Assembly: GCA_922989275.2 (NCBI GenBank)
Contig: OV277856.1
Span: 53,887,358-53,951,357, forward strand
Direction: 5' to 3'
Length of the DNA: 64,000 bases
From: Gari tellinella
Lineage: Eukaryota; Mollusca; Bivalvia; Cardiida; Psammobiidae
Shown here: positions 49,101 through 56,185 of the stretch, one piece after another
How positions within the stretch are numbered: position 1 is the first letter of the stretch
How the letters are laid out: the number at the start of each line of letters is the position of its first letter
The notes under the pieces: model-generated
Told to the model about the DNA's origin: nothing
Database searches by the model: none
Seen by the model: the letters and a program-made list of their open reading frames with translations, nothing else
Program-made: the position numbers and the translations under genes

Positions 49101-50624
49101 TAATCACAATAACAGCCTTAAAATGTAACCGAAGTTAATGTTATTACAAAAAATAGCTTTTGAATGCAATCGGAGAATATACCAATATTCAATGCTAAAG
49201 TTTGTACAGGGTTTGTTTGAAAGGCAATGCTTGTAGAAATTAGTTTAGTGTTTTATAAACTTAAAATATATTGTAAACGTGTTTAACATAGATCTTCTAA
49301 CTATCAAATAAAACAACCAATTACATGTACACTTAATTGACCAATCTGCAAACTGGAAAGAAGTCTCGTTCAATGGAATTTCTAATAAGCTGTTCAGCAT
49401 TACAGTGAAGAGAACGTTACTCTTTCCCAATAAATGCGTTACAGTGGAGAAAACGTTATTCTTTCCCAATAAATGCGTTTACGCTAAAACTATTTTTTCT
49501 ATTTCAAACAGTTTGGAGCCAGATCAGACGCCGGGTAACCCGGCGTCTGATCTGGCTCTAAACTGTTTATCACTCTGTTTAAAATAAATTGTCTGGATTG
49601 TCAATAAGTTGTCTTTTTCGACGTTTTAGCGTAATGCGTTTGCGTACGTTTGCGTTTAAACGGGAAAGAATAACGTTTTCTCCACTGCAACACTTAATAT
49701 TTTATTTCCCGGGCTCCAAAACTGTTTGCCTTCAATGTTTAACTTAACATTCAGAATTGTCAAAAAGTAGTCAGTTTCTACATTTTATGGCAATGCGTAC
49801 AAGTGTCTCATTTGCGTTTAACCTCTTCACTGCCTTACCCCGAGTACACTTGTAATTTGAAAATAGTTTGGATCCTGATCAGACGCCGCGTTACGCGGCG
49901 TCTGATTAGGATTCAAACTGTTTTATACTCATTTCAATATTTCATAAGTCAAAAAAACTAAATATTTAATTTTAGAAATAAAAGCATACGACATTTTTTT
50001 TAATTGATTACGTCATGGCAGTGAAGGGGTTAAACGGGAAATAATAACGTTTTTTCAAATGTACCTGTTTCGCATCCGTCACTGTAAGACGCTCCATTCT
50101 GCCTTGTGTTGTGAATGGGTTATACTGGTCGTCTTTATACCGTTTCCACTGTTTGGATGTCGCAAAAGGCTGTACGTAGTCGAGTGTCTTTGTTAATTCC
50201 AGTATACGTGGCTGTACACTACCATCCGTTGATACTATATACCAATTTGGCATGAAGTCTGTCCTTGAAACCGACCACACGAATGATATCAATGTTATGA
50301 CACGTTCATCTCCTGGCTTAATCGCTACAAACCCCGTAACAGGCTCAAATGTGTAAAGGTCACCTTGAATCATACTAACTTTCACATCTCCATTGTCAAG
50401 AATAACAGTTTTATTTTCTGGGAACGCATCTGGAAACAGTAAGAATGTGTGGTGGAAGAACACTCTCCAGCCGGAAGTCGGTATCGGTGTGTTTCCGGTG
50501 TTCTTGAGTGTGATTTTGACGTCATGGGATTTGCCATCTCTAATGAGATTGTCAACAACTTCAGCCTTCACACTGATGTCGGTAGATAGCCGATCAATGT
50601 CGCCTTGATTTAAACAAATGACGC
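34075..50624 (-). CDS. HEX-1: chitobiase-type beta-N-acetylhexosaminidase (GH20), 10 exons, 5' exon missing
   Basis: GH20 hexosaminidases remove terminal GlcNAc or GalNAc from chitin oligomers and glycans, using a substrate-assisted mechanism with an Asp-Glu pair. Exons, in order of transcription: 50624-50065, 49116-48987, 46188-45770, 45192-44673, 43737-43523, 41366-41126, 39581-39326, 38561-38424, 35155-35109, 34154-34075. All nine joins keep frame and use GT/AG, giving 867 residues after a missing first exon. Order of regions: CHB_HEX-like N-terminal domain (1-186), GH20b-like domain (187 to about 300), GH20 barrel (about 315-780, HFGGDEV at 511-517), C-terminal sandwich (781-841), hydrophobic tail (843-867). 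The introns are filled with MITEs and LINE fragments. The product is probably secreted or on the cell surface, but the signal peptide was not seen. The family call is firm; substrate and anchoring are inferred. Confidence 0.9.
34280..34450. repeat. Chimeric element: family E half joined to family C half
   Basis: The left half has TACAGTCGAGCTTTGATATA and TTTCAAAGTTAAAACTTGGC as in family E. The right half has GGCGGTGTCTGATCAGGATC, CAAACTGTTTGACACTCGTA and CTTTGAAACGGTCGT as in family C. Confidence 0.6.
34472..34681. repeat. MITE family F copy (complete, best example)
   Basis: TA-flanked, ends CAGTAAAACCTCGCTATTAC and GTAATAGCGAGGTTTTACTG. Near-perfect central palindrome: TTAAAGCAAGGTTACAGTGA, AACAGAAAGCTCCTATAGGA, and the inverse. 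The ends are pogo/Tigger-like (inference). Confidence 0.9.
34797..35041. repeat. MITE family B copy
   Basis: GCCCCATAGCCAGTTTCTAG at the left, core TTAAAGCAGTTGAAAGTTAA / TTTACTTTCAGCCTGCTTTA, right end TATTTATGGGGTAATGGGTT. Confidence 0.8.
35109..35155 (-). CDS. HEX-1 exon 10: 47-nt exon
   Basis: A short exon between ACTATTTCAG and CGAAG/GTACTT. Joined to exon 9 it reads YLRTLSTDRLRESRHVQLLE, which fits the usual last strand of the family (T-x-S-x-D-x-R-x-SR). Phase 2 in and 1 out matches both neighbours. It lies 3.3 kb from exon 9, across a LINE fragment and several MITEs. Confidence 0.75.
35311..36132 (-). mobile_element. Short 3' fragment of the same LINE type as 3706-6985
   Basis: (TTA)n tail at 35311-35330, then 3' UTR. 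The coding part at 35446-36063 matches the end of the RT ORF: MQNTAARVTSRTPRYNHITP, KDLHWLSVQ, SPRYIVSMLEVYKPRRELR. It has a deletion and a new stop. It lies in HEX-1 intron 9, in the gene's orientation. Confidence 0.85.
36157..36407. repeat. MITE family B copy
   Basis: Left GTAACCCTTTACCTGGTAGC, core AAAGCAGATTAAAAGTAAAG / ATTTACTTTCAGCCTGCTTT, right GGGAAAGGGTTAA. Confidence 0.85.
36477..36716. repeat. MITE family B copy (complete)
   Basis: TTAA on both sides; left CCCTTTACCCCATAGCCTGT, right ATGGTGTAAAGGG. Core AGTAAAACAGAATGCGCCTG / GCATTCTGCTTTACTTT. Confidence 0.88.
36724..37534. repeat. MITE family F ends with a foreign interior
   Basis: Left TA/CAGTAAAACCTCTCTGTTAC; right GTCACCTGTCGTAAG and GTCGTAATAGAGAGGTTTTA, ending CTGTG. 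The usual hairpin is partly replaced by about 650 bp of unassigned DNA (36785-37435). Confidence 0.6.
37590..37803. repeat. MITE family C copy, near-identical to 57-270
   Basis: TTAA on both sides; ends CCCTTAGCCTGCC and GGCGGGCTAGGGG. Core GACGCCGAGTAACTCGGCGT. Only a few differences from 57-270, most within about 15 bp of the ends, which suggests recent spread. Confidence 0.9.
38045..38394. repeat. MITE family D copy
   Basis: Left CCCAATGGGAGACAAAACAT and GTTGTTCGGAGGGAATCGTT; core GACGCCGCGTTACGCAGCGT; right TTGTCGTTGTAAGGAGGGAG, ending GGGAACACTGTA. Confidence 0.8.
38424..38561 (-). CDS. HEX-1 exon 9: C-terminal sandwich domain
   Basis: 138 nt. The acceptor is GTATTTCAG and the donor is ACATT/GTGAGT. 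It encodes SSIDNTKVKVSTTFPGLPVQ, then YKVGNGQWKDIT and DSFYLRT. This resembles the C-terminal CHB_HEX_C-like domain. Reading through the donor gives an immediate TGA, so the exon either ends there or is followed by exon 10; phase and content favour exon 10. Confidence 0.85.
38580..38830. repeat. Palindromic element with a different core
   Basis: A perfect palindrome at about 38654-38718: CAAACAGTGAAGTCCCTGAT, CAGAGGGCTCCTGCAGGAGC and the inverse. Outer part TTAACTCATTGAGCCCTAGT...AGTTAAGGG. Decayed relatives are near 13800-13925 and 47240-47365 (ACAAATGTACTATT, CTCGTCGC). Confidence 0.7.
39326..39581 (-). CDS. HEX-1 exon 8: end of GH20 barrel
   Basis: 256 nt. The acceptor is CATGCAG and the donor is CTCCAG/GTAACT. 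It encodes GMQGHLWSETVRTSENLD, then FPRLLALAERAWH and ends YRVPPPGS. The LWSE and P-R-x-x-A-x-AER-W signatures close the GH20 active site. Confidence 0.92.
39680..39880. repeat. MITE family C copy (diverged)
   Basis: TTAACCCTTCCGCTGTCAAT at the left. Core GCCACATAACGCGGCATC flanked by TTTGGATTCCAG and GGCTCCAAACTGTTTGACAC. The right end is poorly kept. Confidence 0.7.
39950..40112. repeat. Long palindrome of about 160 bp
   Basis: ATGTTCTACCGTTGTGAAAC pairs with GTTTCACAACGGTAGAACAT. Inside, TTGTGGTGCG...AATTGACCAC / GTGGTCAATTCCTGCGCACC surround GAAGGCCGAAGGCC. No TIR family was recognised. Confidence 0.8.
40120..40610. other. HEX-1 intron 7, unassigned part
   Basis: No feature recognised apart from a small inverted motif, GTGGTATACCGTCTCAGGTATACCAC, at about 40460-40486 (given here as positions; arms GTGGTATACC and GGTATACCAC). 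Confidence 0.4.
40613..40984. repeat. MITE family D copy (complete, best example)
   Basis: TA-flanked, 372 bp. Left CAGCGTTCCCTCTCTACAAC, then AACGACTCACTCCTTACAAC. Core AAACAGCTTGAATCCAGATC, AGACGCCGCATTACGCGGCG and the inverse. Right AACGACTCCCTCCGAACAAC, GTTGTAGGGAGGGAGCACTG. Confidence 0.9.
41126..41366 (-). CDS. HEX-1 exon 7: GH20 barrel, late strands
   Basis: 241 nt. The acceptor is TTTTTGCAG and the donor is ATCG/GTAAAT. It begins VVMSQATDLYFDQPYEPDPE, then RGFYWATRFTDTYKVFGFLP. The Tyr-Phe-Asp stretch after VVMS is the usual substrate-pocket strand. It joins in frame to MQGHLWSE of exon 8. Confidence 0.92.
41650..41890. repeat. Decayed family A copy
   Basis: TACAGCGAAAAAACGTCATA, CCAAATAAACGCAGTCATGC, CAAACAGTATGGAGCC, then TTTGCGTTTAAACGGGACAG and AATGTTCTCA. 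Confidence 0.65.
41953..42190 (+). repeat. MITE family A copy 7 (core partly deleted)
   Basis: TA-flanked, left CAGCGGAGAATCTG. The left core arm is shortened (GGAGCCAGGTTACCCGGCGT), so the palindrome is lopsided. Confidence 0.88.
42440..42678. repeat. MITE family B copy (complete)
   Basis: TTAA on both sides. Left CCCTTCCCCCCATAGAAGCG; core AAAGTAAAGCAGAATGTGCC / TTAAGGCACATTCTGCTTTA; right GGCTATGGGGTAAAGGG. Confidence 0.9.
43523..43737 (-). CDS. HEX-1 exon 6: GH20 barrel, middle
   Basis: 215 nt. The acceptor is ACTAAAG and the donor is ACAAG/GTAAAC. It encodes GLKQYFAERVSEITARHG, then GWEDGFMDE, ANPWDNIWEWG and LANAGYK. The W-x-D/E segment and the LA-x-A-GYK-VV join to exon 7 are typical of GH20. 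Phase 2 in, 0 out. Confidence 0.9.
43829..44022 (+). repeat. MITE family A copy 8 (core deleted)
   Basis: TA-flanked with intact ends. The core is cut from GTTTGGAGCC directly to AATAAACAAGAAATATC, so about 55 bp, most of the palindrome, is gone. Confidence 0.88.
44673..45192 (-). CDS. HEX-1 exon 5: GH20 catalytic core with Asp-Glu pair
   Basis: 520 nt, phase 0 in and phase 1 out. The acceptor is ATTTTCAG and the donor is AAAG/GTAATT. It contains IIPQWGSGP, FYSPAEYKDIL, EIIPEFDMPGHAHAAI and YHFGGDEVASGAWEKS. The Asp-Glu of HFGGDEV is the catalytic pair of family GH20. An open frame runs on past the donor to 44563, but that tail (YCKNKIQHFSDKF) does not look like GH20. Using the donor joins cleanly to LKQYFAERV in exon 6. 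Confidence 0.93.
45306..45557. repeat. MITE family B copy (complete)
   Basis: TTAA on both sides; left CCCCTTCCCTCATAGAAGCG, core GAAAGTAAAGCAGAATGTGC, right GGCTATGGGGTAAAGGG. In HEX-1 intron 4. Confidence 0.88.
45770..46188 (-). CDS. HEX-1 exon 4: GH20b end and first catalytic strands
   Basis: 419 nt. The acceptor is TTTTCAG at 46189-46190 and the donor is ACACAG/GTTTGT. It contains GLFYAAQSLLSIL, then FGYRGMHLDVARNFH, YKLNKLHFHLADDEGWRLEI and PELTQ. The R-G-x-x-L-D-x-A-R-N/H-F motif and the KLN-x-LHxHLxDDEGWR motif are GH20 hallmarks (substrate-binding Arg and barrel strands). The HEX-2 counterpart is also 419 nt. Confidence 0.92.
46692..46941 (+). repeat. MITE family A copy 9 (full length)
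   Basis: TA-flanked, intact ends and core. The preceding flank AGCATTGTCA recurs just after it, before a second partial element at 46951. Confidence 0.9.
46951..47090. repeat. Partial family A relative, adjacent to copy 9
   Basis: TATAGTGGAGAAGATGTTAT, TCTTTCCCGTTTAAACGCAA, ATGCATTGCAATTAAATGGA. The rest is lost. Confidence 0.6.
47361..47572. repeat. MITE family F copy
   Basis: Left ACAGTTAAACCTCTCTATCA; core AAAGCAAGGTGAACGTTAAA, CAGAAAGCTCCTCTAGGAGC and inverse; right GTGGTCGTAATAGAGAGGCT. Confidence 0.85.
47729..47918. repeat. MITE family C copy with shortened core
   Basis: TTAA on both sides; ends CCTCTTCACTGCC and GGCAGTGAAGGGG. Core reduced to AAACAGTTTGGATCCTGATT / ATGATCCAAACTGTTT. 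Confidence 0.85.
47920..48776. other. HEX-1 intron 3, unassigned part
   Basis: No coding similarity. Ends in a poly-C and (CA)n tract at 48722-48776. Confidence 0.5.
48777..48965. repeat. MITE family E copy 2
   Basis: TA at the left; CAGTCGAATTTCGATACCTC. Core AAAACGCGGATTAGCCGCGT. Right GAGATATCGAAATTTGACTG. Lies 22 bp beyond the HEX-1 exon 3 donor. Confidence 0.85.
48987..49116 (-). CDS. HEX-1 exon 3: start of GH20b-like domain
   Basis: 130 nt, phase 0 in and phase 1 out, donor CACG/GTAGGG. It encodes PTPKSLVIDDSQAKVDVDN followed by TWKIYGEQDTKD. The Pro-Thr-Pro-Lys start is typical of the small alpha/beta domain just before the GH20 barrel. The HEX-2 counterpart at 8760-8889 has the same length and phase. 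Confidence 0.88.
49401..49688 (+). repeat. MITE family A copy 10 with duplicated left end
   Basis: The left end occurs twice in tandem (TACAGTGAAGAGAACGTTAC at 49401 and TACAGTGGAGAAAACGTTAT at 49440, both followed by TCTTTCCCAATAAATGCG). Core intact; right end GTTTTCTCCACTG. Confidence 0.88.
49690..50056. repeat. Decayed family A relative hosting a family C insertion
   Basis: Half-core GGGCTCCAAAACTGTTTGCC and TTCTACATTTTATGGCAATG, then TTTGCGT/TTAA, the C element, TTAA/ACGGGAAATAATAACG. Without the C element the sequence reads as the standard A right end. Confidence 0.75.
49818..50033. repeat. MITE family C copy, nested in a family A relative
   Basis: TTAA on both sides; ends CCTCTTCACTGCC and GGCAGTGAAGGGG. 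Core GACGCCGCGTTACGCGGCGT. Its right TTAA is 32 bp from the HEX-1 exon 2 donor. Confidence 0.9.
50065..50624 (-). CDS. HEX-1 exon 2: N-terminal CHB_HEX-like domain
   Basis: 560 nt. The acceptor is TTTTTCAG and the donor is CAG/GTACAT. It starts with two bases of a split codon (xGC) and ends on a whole codon, so at least one upstream exon must supply one base. Readable motifs are VICLNQGDIDRL at the start, then VKITLKNTGNTPIPTSGWRV, MIQGDLYTFEPVTGF and RTDFMPNWYIV. This beta-sandwich type domain precedes the catalytic domain in chitobiase-like hexosaminidases. The equivalent exon of HEX-2 is also 560 nt once its insertion is removed. Confidence 0.9.
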
Positions 50625-50879
50625 CTGAAAAAGAATGTACATGTATTACGTACTGGTACCTTTTAAAAAAAAAGATTAGTATATAAAATACTTACTTCTT
50701 CATGTCAGTATTTGCTACATTGCTATACGAATATGTTATTATTCAAAACAGTTTTGCAAACTGAGTTGTTTCCTTGATCACTGGCAGTTGGTCCTCGGGA
50801 ACTTGGATTTATTTCCCGTTGATGTTACCAGCGAGGTAGCAAACAACTGTTTTAAACCTAGCTTAGCCAAAATAAACCT

Positions 50880-51030
50880 GGCTCCGAGGTTATAAAGCTT
50901 TTGACTCGAGTCTTAACTCGTTCCCAATCATTTGATTAGTCAGATTTTAGCCTAGGCTCGAATCTGACCAATCAAATGCTTGCGAACACACTCAGACTCA
51001 GCTCAAATGCTTTATAAGCTCGGAGTCTGG
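50880..51030. repeat. Palindromic element with ATTGGTCAGATTTGAGCC-type core, copy 1
   Basis: GGTTATAAAGCTTTTGACTC at the left, GATTAGTCAGATTTTAGCC / GGCTCGAATCTGACCAATC in the centre, GCTTTATAAGC at the right. Copy 2 is at 54720-54865. Confidence 0.7.
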
Positions 51031-51292
51031 TCACGGTTCAAGATATAAGACAAAGAGAGTGACCAGCGATCGAGGCTGATCAAGAAAACGATAAGCATCC
51101 TATCGAATCCGAAAGTGATGAACTGATGTTGGACTGCGGATCAGCATAAAAGTAATCGGTTAGAACCATGCACCGATCCTTTTTCTACCAAAGGTAAGCA
51201 ATATTGGGCTTGTAAAATTGGAGGCTAAATTTAAATTGTTACAAATAACGCACGACAGTTGGCAATAGCACATTTGACAATAACTTATGAGC

Positions 51293-51530
51293 TACAGTGG
51301 AGAATCTGTTATTCTTTCCCAATAAACGCGTTTACGCTAAAACTATTATTTGCAGTGTAAACAGTTTGGAGCCAGATCAGACGCCGGGTAACCCGGCGTC
51401 TGATCAGGCTCTAAACTGTTTGCCACCAAGATAAACAAGAATTATCAAAATTGTCCAAAAGTTGTTCTTTTCTACGTTTTAGTGTTTTGCGTTTGCGTAC
51501 GTTTGCGTTTAAACGGCAAAGAATAACAGA
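51293..51530 (+). repeat. MITE family A copy 11 (right end lost)
   Basis: TA/CAGTGGAGAATCTG at the left and intact core. Stops after AAAGAATAACAGA and lacks TTCTCCACTG. Confidence 0.88.
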
Positions 51531-51554
51531 TGGCATGGCACAGGGCACTTTCAA

Positions 51555-51835
51555 ATACTGTGCTCCCTCCCTCCGAAACACGATTTCCTCCTGTCAATAA
51601 TGTTTGCCGTTGTTCCCCAAACATGACTTTTACGTATAACGCTTTCACTGTTACAATATCGTCTGCTTAAGATTGTCCCTTTCTGTTTTTGGGGGTGTGT
51701 TTTTTTAATTGCGTATTTGACATTTTGACACACGAAACATAAAACATAAACAGTTTGAAACCGAAATCAGACGCCGCATTACGCCGCATTACGCCGCGTC
51801 CAATCTGAGTTAACTGTTTTCAAATGTAAGACAAT
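51555..51835. repeat. MITE family D copy (diverged)
   Basis: GTGCTCCCTCCCTCCGAAAC, TTGCCGTTGTTCCCCAAACA, then a core with a duplicated ACGCCGCATT, and GAGTTAACTGTTTTCAAATG. Confidence 0.65.
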
Positions 51836-51863
51836 CATGCAGTGTTTCTAAATCCCTCTCGCA

Positions 51864-52114
51864 TACAGTGGAGAATCAGTTATTCTTTCCCAATAAACGC
51901 GTTTACGCTATAACTATTATTTGCAGTGCAAACAGTTTAGAGTCAGATCAGACGCCGGGTAACCCGGCGTCTGATCAGGCTCCAAACTGTTTGCCACCAA
52001 GATAAACAAGAATTATCAGAATTGTCCAAAAGTTGTTTGTTTCTACGTTTTAGTGCTGTGCGTTTGCGTACGTTTGCGTTTTAAACGGGAAAGAATAACA
52101 GATTCTCCACTGTA
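51864..52114 (+). repeat. MITE family A copy 12 (full length)
   Basis: TA-flanked; intact ends and core GACGCCGGGTAACCCGGCGT. Confidence 0.9.
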
Positions 52115-52149
52115 TCTATTATAAAAATTCCAGCAAACACATAGGGATA

Positions 52150-52479
52150 GCAACTGGCAATACTTACAACAACACCCAGTGGGAGACAAATATTGAATGT
52201 GTTGTTTGAAGGGAGCTGCTAGGGGGAAAATAGGCCTACATTTGCAAAAAGCTTGAATACTGATCAGACGCGACGTAACCCAATGTCTGATCTGGAGTCA
52301 AGCTGTTTGCCACTCGTCAGTGTGTTTGTCCATTATATCAGCAGACGACAATTCTAAGCAGACCAGATTGCAGCAGTGAAAGTGTTAGAAACAAATGTAT
52401 TGTTTGGGGAAAAGTGATACGTGTTGTTGTTAAAAGGGAGTCGTTGTTCAGATGGTCGTTATAGGGAGGGAGCTCTGTA
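52150..52479. repeat. MITE family D copy
   Basis: AACACCCAGTGGGAGACAAA at the left; core AGACGCGACGTAACCCAATG is decayed; right GTCGTTATAGGGAGGGAGCT, CTGTA. A family B copy begins immediately after. Confidence 0.75.
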
Positions 52480-52731
52480 TTAACCCTTTCCCCAATAGAA
52501 GCGACCTTTAGCGCATTAAATTTATTCCTCCGCTGAAGAAAATAGTTCCAAATTATACAGTCATGAATATGATTCATAAGAATTATTTTCAGTTTCCTTG
52601 CAGATTATAGCTTAAAGCAGGCTGAAAGTAAAGCAGAATGTGCCTTAAGGCACATTCTGCTTTACTTTCAACCTGCTTTAAGTAGCCACCTATCTTCAAA
52701 ACTAGAAACAGGTTATGGGGTAAAGGGTTAA
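52480..52731. repeat. MITE family B copy (complete)
   Basis: TTAA on both sides; left CCCTTTCCCCAATAGAAGCG; core AAAGCAGAATGTGCCTTAAG; right GGTTATGGGGTAAAGGG. Confidence 0.9.
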
Positions 52732-53012
52732 CGATGTATGTGTTAAGCACAGATTTTGCATGCACGTCTTATTTGTAACAAATTAATTGCGGCTGATACA
52801 GTCCCCCCCGCTCTACACAGCCCTTCAGAACAGAACAGAACAGAACAGAACAATCCCTTCATTTGTCACAGAAAACAAAACATATGTTTTGTAATTACAT
52901 GTGAAGTATAACATAATCAAAACATTATTGAGGTAGTAGGACATTTGGTGGTCTAATACTGAATTAAGATGGTATTTCTGCGATGGAGGGGGAAACGACG
53001 ATTTCCTCTGTA

Positions 53013-53262
53013 TACAGTGGAGAATCTGTTATTCTTTCCCATTTAAACGGAAACGTACGCAAACGCAAAGCACTAAAACGTAGAAAAGAACAACTTTTGG
53101 ACAATTCTGATAATTCTTGTTTATCTTGGTGGCAAACAGTTTGGAGCCTGATCAGACGCCGGGTTACCCGGCGTCTGATCTGGCTCCAAACTGTTTGCAC
53201 TGCAAATAATAGTTTTAGCGTAAACGCGTTTATTGGGAAAGAATAACAGATTCTCCACTGTA
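53013..53262 (-). repeat. MITE family A copy 13 (full length)
   Basis: TA-flanked; intact ends and core. Confidence 0.9.
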
Positions 53263-53264
53263 AC

Positions 53265-53553
53265 AATGCTTGAAACTGTTCATCAAACAAGACATCTATG
53301 TCAAACGCTTTCATTGCTGCAATATCGTCTGCATGTTTGCTTAAAGGTGTCATCAGCTTATTTTCTTAATGTTACATGTTGGTCATTATGAAGAAGTATA
53401 ATGATAGGTTATAAACAGCTTAAATTCTGATCAGACGCCACGATTCAAACTGTTTGCATCTAAGCAAAGTCTTAATTTCCCCTCCCAATTACAACTCTCT
53501 CCGAACAACACAAACTCCTTGTATCCCAGTGGGTGTTATTGTAAGGAGGAAGC
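53265..53553. repeat. MITE family D relative (partial)
   Basis: GACATCTATGTCAAACGCTT, CATTGCTGCAATATCGTCTG, decayed core near 53415-53455, then ACAACTCTCTCCGAACAACA and GTTATTGTAAGGAGGAAGCA. Confidence 0.65.
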
Positions 53554-53837
53554 ACGACAGGATAAAACTTTGTTAATTTTACATCGATTACAAATCAAAT
53601 TATTGAAGCTTATACGAATCACTCTTGATGGCGCGAATGGTTGCGTACATGTAATTATAGAAAACCCTGTCTCAGACCGGACGACCAATGAATCCTATCA
53701 AATACATCCCCGATCCGGTTCGAGCTCGGAACAGCATTGGCGACAAGTGTTTGCGCTAACCATGGGACTTTTTCATAAAACTTCGTACAACAAATGTTGT
53801 CGTAAGTCAGATTACAAAAGTCTTAATTATTATTCGT

Positions 53838-53975
53838 TTCTCCATCTAATCCTGTCTTGAAACATCTCTTTGGCATCGTCTTGAAAGGACGATACCAAGA
53901 GATGTCCCAAGACAGGATTAGTTGAAAAGACGATTCCACAGAGATGTCACAAGACAGAATTAGATAGAGAAATCT
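53838..53975. repeat. Inverted-repeat element TTTCTCTATCT (copy 2)
   Basis: TTTCTCCATCTAATCCTGTC at the left and GACAGAATTAGATAGAGAAA at the right. An internal inverted pair has AAACATCTCTTTGGCATCGT / ACGATACCAAGAGATG. Confidence 0.65.
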
Positions 53976-54102
53976 GAAAATAAATGCATTTTAAAGTTTT
54001 GACTTACGACACAAGATAATAAACCATGACCACGTTGCCATGAATCTGGTTTTCTTCTTTTTGATCTTCTTTGAATACTTCATTTATTTAGTCTGCTTTA
54101 AC

Positions 54103-54328
54103 CCTTTCACTCTCAATATTTTCGAGAGATTTTTACCACCTCACCGTTTCATTGTCGTCTGCTTCAACTTTGTTGTCTGCAATGTCGTTTCAAAGTAACA
54201 AAATAAGGCAGTTTGACTGAAAAAATTTCAAAACGAGTGTCAAACAGTTTGGATCCTGATCAGACTGATCAGGCTCCAAACTGTTTGCAAACGTGCTTTT
54301 AAACGTCATTGAGGGCGAAAGGGATAAA
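54103..54328. repeat. MITE family C copy, reversed, with shortened core
   Basis: TTTAACCCTTTCACTCTCAA at the left; CAAACAGTTTGGATCCTGAT / CTGATCAGGCTCCAAACTGT in the middle; GAGGGCGAAAGGGATAAA at the right. Confidence 0.75.
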
Positions 54329-54719
54329 TGTGTTGTCATATTAGAATACATAATTGTATTCTGCAACTAGGCTTTACGTTCACCAGAAAAGTAGCTTAGC
54401 GTGGGGTATACTATACATGTAGTTGGGTTTCACGGCAGTTCGTCACTAAATATGTCATACATTTTTGTAACCCACATCATATATATAACCGATACTTTTT
54501 ACGATATTATTCAACATTTAAAGTTCACCTATTTTTTATGCTTGAACAAGTATCTATATCACATTTCTACCTTCACCTGTGATCGTAAAGAAACTATATA
54601 TTTAAAAGTTTGTACCGTAGCGAAAACAATATTTTCCCCATTAGCCGCTCACTCTAAAGACCCTAGACCATAACAACAAAGTTTAGAACCAGACCAGACG
54701 CCGAGTGACCACGCCCCAA

Positions 54720-54865
54720 TGTTATTAAGCTTTAGAGTTGAGTCTGATTTTGTTCTGAAAATTTTGATTGGTCAGATTTGAGCCGAGGCTCAAATCTGAC
54801 CAATCCAAAATGTTGCGATCGACTTTAGACTCAATTCAAAAGCTTTATAACCTTGGGCCCCGGCG
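54720..54865. repeat. Palindromic element with ATTGGTCAGATTTGAGCC-type core, copy 2
   Basis: GTTATTAAGCTTTAGAGTTG, then GATTGGTCAGATTTGAGCC / GGCTCAAATCTGACCAATC, and AAGCTTTATAAC. Confidence 0.75.
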
Positions 54866-55013
54866 GTGTTTCGTCAGGCTCCAGGCAACACTTTTAACAT
54901 GCTTTAATTTCTTACAGTTCATTGCTTTTGTGTTTTGGTGAACCCATTCGGCGCCGAATTAATCGTGAGATTTTTAACCCCCCCCCCCCCTTCCCCTGCT
55001 GTTTACAGTGGAT

Positions 55014-55253
55014 AATCTGTTATTCTTTCCCGTTTAAACGCAAACGTACGCAAACGCAAAGCACTAAAAAGTAGAAAAGAACAACTTTTGGACAATTCTG
55101 ATAATTCTTGTTTATCTTGGTGGCAAACAGTTTGGAGCCTGATCAGACGCCGGGTTACCCGGCGTCTGATCTGGCTCCAAAGTGTTTACACTGCAAATAA
55201 TAGTTTTAGCGTAAACGCGTTTATTGGGAAAGATTAACAGATTATCCACTGTA
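55014..55253 (-). repeat. MITE family A copy 14
   Basis: TA-flanked; left CAGTGGATAATCTG, right CAGATTATCCACTG: both ends carry the matching change (GATAATC/GATTATC). Intact core. Confidence 0.9.
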
Positions 55254-55255
55254 TA

Positions 55256-55446
55256 TTACGTATGCTGCAATATTGGTGTCTGCAAGATCGTTTCAAAGTT
55301 AAATTTAAGGACGAATGACTCAAGAAATATCGATACGAGTGGCAAACAGTTTGGATCCTGAGTAGACGCCGCGTTACGCGGCGTCTGATTCGGATCCAAA
55401 CTGTTTGCACAGTCGACATTATGTGACCCTAGCGCTGAAAGGATTA
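55256..55446. repeat. MITE family C-like copy (diverged ends)
   Basis: TGCTGCAATATTGGTGTCTG, core AACAGTTTGGATCCTGAGTA, GACGCCGCGTTACGCGGCGT, GGATCCAAACTGTTTG, right GCTGAAAGGATTAAA. Confidence 0.7.
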
Positions 55447-55841
55447 AACAGAGTCTAACAGGAAAAAGGATAGTATTGTGCCCTGTAAAAATTGTATTAT
55501 ACATGACCTTTTATTCAGTAAGTTAGTCACGTCCTTATTTAAAGTAGCTACGACTTCTGCTTGAGTGCTTCATAAAAGCTGGGCAAATTCTGTTGTCAAA
55601 TTGGAAAGCAATTATGTATACAAATGCAGGTCGTATTACGTAATAATAGACCGGATCATCACATCCAATGTATATGAATACAATAAAAAGATGACTTTGC
55701 GAAATACAAACCTATCACGGTCTACGGTGAGTATATTCTATCTACTCTTGTATTTGTATCTGACCTTGGTACGACTTGTCAGGTGAAGTTCAAAACATCA
55801 TATAAAAAATCCTTGAACTCGGATAACGTAATAAAGCTAAA

Positions 55842-56038
55842 TACAGTCGAACTTCGATAACTCGAAGTCGGTTTTGTCGAACATATCCGTATTTAAAAGT
55901 TAAAACGTGGCTAAGCCACGTTTTAACTTTGAAATATGGGTATGTTCGACTTAACCGAATATGAAAAAATGCAGTTCATATGTCGAACTTTTGGATACTT
56001 CGAGTTAAATGAGTTCGAGATATCGAAGTTCGACTGTA
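55842..56038. repeat. MITE family E copy 3
   Basis: TA-flanked; CAGTCGAACTTCGATAACTC and GAGATATCGAAGTTCGACTG. Core AAAACGTGGCTAAGCCACGT: the stem change relative to copy 1 (GCGG to GTGG) occurs on both arms. Confidence 0.87.
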
Positions 56039-56185
56039 CTCGAAACCTTGATCTCACCGAAGCGAACCTTACGACATTCTTGTAATATAAAAACCTATCT
56101 ATAATTAGCACAACATTATGTTAAGTATTAGGTTAAAAGCAAGGTGACAGTAAAACAGAGTTTTCTGTTTTACTGTCACCTTGCT

